DNA of 5,722 bases from assembly GCA_016840245.1 (NCBI GenBank), contig JAEOST010000585.1:1-5722 (forward strand), in the 5' to 3' direction. Made by a program: the position numbers and the translations under genes. Below are positions 4,929 to 5,722 of this stretch, in pieces. The notes beneath the pieces were generated by a model. It was not told the DNA's origin and searched no databases. It saw only the letters and a program-made list of their open reading frames with translations. This stretch comes from Candidatus Thorarchaeota archaeon. GTDB taxonomy: Archaea; Asgardarchaeota; Thorarchaeia; Thorarchaeales; Thorarchaeaceae. Each line of letters starts with the position of its first letter. The first letter of the stretch is position 1.

Positions 4929-4961
4929 TGGAGGTCGATAAACCTCCACTTCCCCTTTCTT
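4929..4961 (+). terminator. Hairpin between convergent genes, possible terminator
   Basis: TGGAGGT and ACCTCCA (4929-4935 and 4942-4948) form a perfect 7-bp stem with a 6-base loop, CGATAA. It is followed on the plus strand by a pyrimidine-rich tract (CTTCCCCTTTCTT, 4949-4961). It lies 40 bases after the small protein's stop and 18 bases beyond the methyltransferase stop on the other strand, so it could serve both. The tract is not a pure T-run, which limits confidence. Confidence 0.5.
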
Positions 4962-4966
4962 GCAAT

Positions 4967-5665
4967 CTAGCCTTTCTTGAACACAAGTACATAGCTCAGT
5001 CTTCTGCTGACAGTCCTATCTAATTCAAGACCTGCTTTCTGTGCCCATTTTACAACTGTCCGTTTCAATGGGTAGTCAGGATCCATAAGCAACTCGGAAT
5101 CTGCAAACACACCGTTCTCTTTCATCAGACGTTTGATTTGAGCAATTGTCTTGACAGGGTCCGGAATCTCTGGTATGACCGCAATTGAGAATACAGCATC
5201 GGCGATTCCATCATCAAGTGGTATATGTCCTTCAGCATCAGCAAGAATTGGAGTGATGTTCTCAACACCCTCTTGTTCCATTCTGCTTCTCAGTCTGTCT
5301 AACATCCCCTCCTGAATGTCCACGGCGTAGACCATACCATATGGTTGAATTGCTCTTGCTACGTCCACAGTATAGAACCCTGAACCACATCCGACCTCGA
5401 TTATGGTCATTCCTGGTTTGCATCCAATTGCTTCAATAATCATCGAGGGTGGTTGCACTCGATTTCTGTAAGACCCTGCAGCTATTGCATTGCCCATCCT
5501 TGCAGGCATTGGGAATTTCCAGAAATACCGGATGGATCTAACACAACAACAGATCCAGAGAAACAGGAAAATGAAGATTAAGAGTACTATCTCTACTATC
5601 CAGTGAACACCTGGAAACAGGATGTCCTTTGGTGTTAGCACATTGAGAACAGTAGTATTGTACAT
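4967..5665 (-). CDS. Membrane-anchored class I SAM-dependent methyltransferase
   Basis: A 232-residue protein. Residues 22-41 form one transmembrane helix (WIVEIVLLIFIFLFLWICCC) followed by basic residues (RSIRYFWK), which suggests an N-out anchor with the enzyme domain in the cytosol. The Rossmann-fold methyltransferase domain starts near 72: motif I IIEVGCGSGFYT (88-99) binds S-adenosylmethionine; Asp116 in YAVDIQ would bind the ribose; ILADAEGHIPL (140-150) and DAVFSIAVI (156-164) are motifs II-IV; KRLMKENGVFADSELL (178-193) and a C-terminal strand pair (SYVLVFKKG) complete it. The style is UbiE/MenG-like, but those enzymes lack this anchor, so a lipid or membrane-near substrate is only an inference. 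The segment WKFPMPARMGNAIAAGSYRN (49-68) between helix and domain is conserved-looking and may bind substrate. GGAG at 5677-5674, eight bases from the ATG, supports the start. Confidence 0.88.
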   Translation of the reverse strand: MYNTTVLNVLTPKDILFPGVHWIVEIVLLIFIFLFLWICCCVRSIRYFWKFPMPARMGNAIAAGSYRNRVQPPSMIIEAIGCKPGMTIIEVGCGSGFYTVDVARAIQPYGMVYAVDIQEGMLDRLRSRMEQEGVENITPILADAEGHIPLDDGIADAVFSIAVIPEIPDPVKTIAQIKRLMKENGVFADSELLMDPDYPLKRTVVKWAQKAGLELDRTVSRRLSYVLVFKKG

Positions 5666-5722
5666 TATACTCTCTCCTAGTTCTCAGTTTCGGACCTATC
5701 TACTATTCCTCGTACTCTTTTC
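5666..5722 (-). other. Upstream region of the methyltransferase gene
   Basis: The 57 bases before the methyltransferase ATG hold a good ribosome binding site (AGGAGAG, 5678-5672) and no clear TATA box. The promoter may lie beyond the window, or the gene may follow another on the same strand. Confidence 0.4.

Noticed and set aside
4954..4979. CCTTTCTTG direct repeat at 4954-4962 and 4971-4979
   Set aside because: One copy is the coding end of the methyltransferase; a single 9-bp repeat with no flanking structure is likely chance.

Overview
The window is archaeal. It carries the archaeal/eukaryotic form of ribosomal protein uL16 (L10e), TATA-type promoters, Shine-Dalgarno motifs of the AGGTGAT type, a two-module Lrp/AsnC-like regulator, and exported proteins with archaeal-looking membrane anchoring. 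An Asgard archaeon (Thorarchaeia-like) is my best guess, based on the mix of uL16, a prenyltransferase-repeat protein, a beta-helix-type secreted protein and an anchored Ntn hydrolase. This is inference from protein style, not a database result.

Layout from left to right. Positions 1-204 (minus) hold the 5' end of a secreted protein whose N-terminus looks like that of archaeal parallel beta-helix (NosD-like) proteins; it runs off the left edge. A 422-nt divergent intergenic region (205-626) follows. It has a strong TATA box at 321-328, a cluster of inverted repeats at 403-526, a likely uL16 promoter and a perfect hairpin just before the uL16 ribosome binding site. Next on the plus strand are uL16 (627-1169), a prenyltransferase/squalene-cyclase repeat protein that has lost two of the three zinc-ligand positions (1220-2122), and an Lrp/AsnC-like protein with two HTH + ligand-domain units in tandem, starting at a TTG codon (2241-3152). 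Then comes a two-gene operon: a secreted, C-terminally anchored Ntn hydrolase of the choloylglycine hydrolase/penicillin V acylase type (3316-4455), overlapping by 4 nt an unrecognised 145-residue protein (4452-4889). A hairpin between convergent genes separates this from a membrane-anchored class I SAM-dependent methyltransferase on the minus strand (4967-5665).

Only the hydrolase and the small protein show physical coupling. The regulator lies directly upstream of the hydrolase operon; a dyad sits on its own TATA box, and 8-bp direct repeats spaced 20 bp apart lie upstream of the hydrolase promoter. Autoregulation plus control of the neighbouring operon is therefore a reasonable hypothesis, but not shown. 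I saw no mobile element, CRISPR array, tRNA or rRNA, and no clear defence system. The most unusual items are the degenerate prenyltransferase fold, the structured intergenic region, the leader hairpin of uL16 and the tandem Lrp protein.
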